NCBI GenBank assembly: GCA_004282995.1
Contig: SHLU01000027.1
Location: 1 to 16,328, forward strand
From: Sphingomonadaceae bacterium
Lineage (GTDB): Bacteria; Pseudomonadota; Alphaproteobacteria; Sphingomonadales; Sphingomonadaceae
Direction: 5' to 3'
Length of the DNA: 16,328 bases
A model generated the notes under the pieces. It was given only the letters and a program-made list of their open reading frames with translations. It searched no databases and had not been told where the DNA came from. A program made the position numbers and the translations under genes. Position 1 is the first letter of the stretch; every line of letters begins with the position of its first letter. Below are positions 15,450 through 16,328 of the stretch, piece by piece.

Positions 15450-16328
15450 ATGACCGACACCGTGCCTCTCAAGCTGTTCAATTCGCTCACCCGCCAGATC
15501 GAGCGGTTCGAGCCAGTCCATACTGGCGAGGCGCGCGTCTATACCTGCGGGCCGACGGTCTACAATTACCCTCATATCGGCAATATGCGCGCTTATGTGT
15601 TTGCCGATGTGCTGGGGCGGACGCTGAGCTGGAAGGGCTACGATCTCACCCACATCATCAACATCACCGATGTCGGCCACCTGACCGACGACGGCGATGC
15701 GGGCGAGGACAAGCTGGAGAAGATGGCGGCCGAGAAGGCGCAGGATATCTGGCAGATTGCCAAGCATTACACCGAGGCTTTCTGGGCCGATGTGAAGGCG
15801 CTAAATATCCGTCAACCAGCCAAATGGTCGGTCGCCACCGATTACATTGATGAAATGCTGGAGTTCGCCAAGGGCATCGCGGACCAGCATTGCTACGAGC
15901 TCGAAAGCGGCCTTTATTTCGATGTCTCGACGGTCGAGGATTATGGCCGGCTTGCGCGTGCGGTGACCGAGGACGGCGAGGGGCGCATCGACACGGTCGA
16001 GGGCAAGCGTAACGCCGCCGACTTCGCCATCTGGCGCAAGACACCGCCGGGCGAGAAGCGCCAGATGGAATGGGACAGCCCGTGGGGCCGCGGCGCGCCG
16101 GGCTGGCACCTCGAATGCTCGGTCATGGGTGAGAAGTTGCTTGGCTTCCCCTTCGACATCCATACCGGCGGTATCGACCACCGCGAGATCCACCATCCCA
16201 ACGAAATTGCGCAGAACCAGGCCTTCTGCGGCTGCGGCGGGCTTTCGGATGCGACCAATTCCGGCGCAAGGATCTGGATGCACAACAATTTCCTGGGCGA
16301 GCGGTCGGGCAAGATGAGCAAGTCGTCG
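15450..16328 (+). CDS. cysS: Cysteinyl-tRNA synthetase, 3' end cut by window edge
   Basis: This enzyme is a class I synthetase that charges tRNA-Cys in the cytosol. The first 293 codons are present, about 60 percent of the usual length. The HIGH-type motif is HIGN at 42-45. The zinc ligands that select cysteine are C33 (CGPTVYN), C223 (HLECSVM), H248 and E252 (HHPNE), which correspond to C28, C209, H234 and E238 in E. coli. KMSKS lies at 288-292, right at the edge. Between NEIAQ and WMH the protein is about eight residues longer than E. coli CysRS and has two extra cysteines, C260 and C262. The ATG at 15450 is 34 bases after the nitroreductase stop, with no strong ribosome site. The missing part would be the anticodon-binding domain. 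Confidence 0.98.
   Translation, partial: MTDTVPLKLFNSLTRQIERFEPVHTGEARVYTCGPTVYNYPHIGNMRAYVFADVLGRTLSWKGYDLTHIINITDVGHLTDDGDAGEDKLEKMAAEKAQDIWQIAKHYTEAFWADVKALNIRQPAKWSVATDYIDEMLEFAKGIADQHCYELESGLYFDVSTVEDYGRLARAVTEDGEGRIDTVEGKRNAADFAIWRKTPPGEKRQMEWDSPWGRGAPGWHLECSVMGEKLLGFPFDIHTGGIDHREIHHPNEIAQNQAFCGCGGLSDATNSGARIWMHNNFLGERSGKMSKSS

Noticed and set aside
14817..15767. Open frame of 316 codons antisense to the nitroreductase and cysS genes
   Set aside because: It spans two well-supported genes and their gap, and its product is Arg/Pro-rich with no motif.

Overview
The window comes from a high-GC alphaproteobacterium, most likely Sphingomonadales and plausibly Erythrobacteraceae. The basis is the high GC content, the atpHAGD order of the F1-ATPase genes, the aerobic-type CobT, the priA / DUF4197 / fsa neighbourhood and the overall flavour of the proteins. 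The genus is inferred without any database search. I see sixteen protein-coding genes, two of them cut by the window edges. There is no RNA gene, insertion sequence, CRISPR array, prophage or attachment site. Coding density is very high and no gene-free stretch exceeds about 210 bases.

Left part (1-3943, minus strand): the F1-ATPase operon atpH-atpA-atpG-atpD. atpD runs off the left edge and atpC would be expected beyond it. A candidate promoter lies in the 209-base divergent gap upstream of atpH.

Middle part (4153-9234): accessory genes in mixed orientation. They are a TauD-family Fe(II)/2-oxoglutarate dioxygenase (+), a secreted and membrane-anchored HtrA-like serine protease with an unrecognised C-terminal domain (-), an Ada-type methylation-repair protein and regulator (+), a Rid-family protein lacking the catalytic arginine (+), a SnoaL/NTF2-like protein translationally coupled to it (+), and a glutathione S-transferase (-) that trails priA.

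Right part (9249-16328): priA (-) is divergent from a DUF4197 putative Tat lipoprotein (+). A plus-strand run follows: fructose-6-phosphate aldolase/transaldolase (fsa), cobT with a TTG start, a nitroreductase whose ribosome site lies inside the end of cobT, and cysS, which runs off the right edge just after its KMSKS motif.

Nothing here looks like an undescribed multi-gene system. The observations most worth a second look are the architecture of the protease, the Rid protein without its arginine paired with an NTF2-like protein, cobT without cobS or cobN nearby, and a small hairpin that could hide the ribosome site of the glutathione transferase gene.
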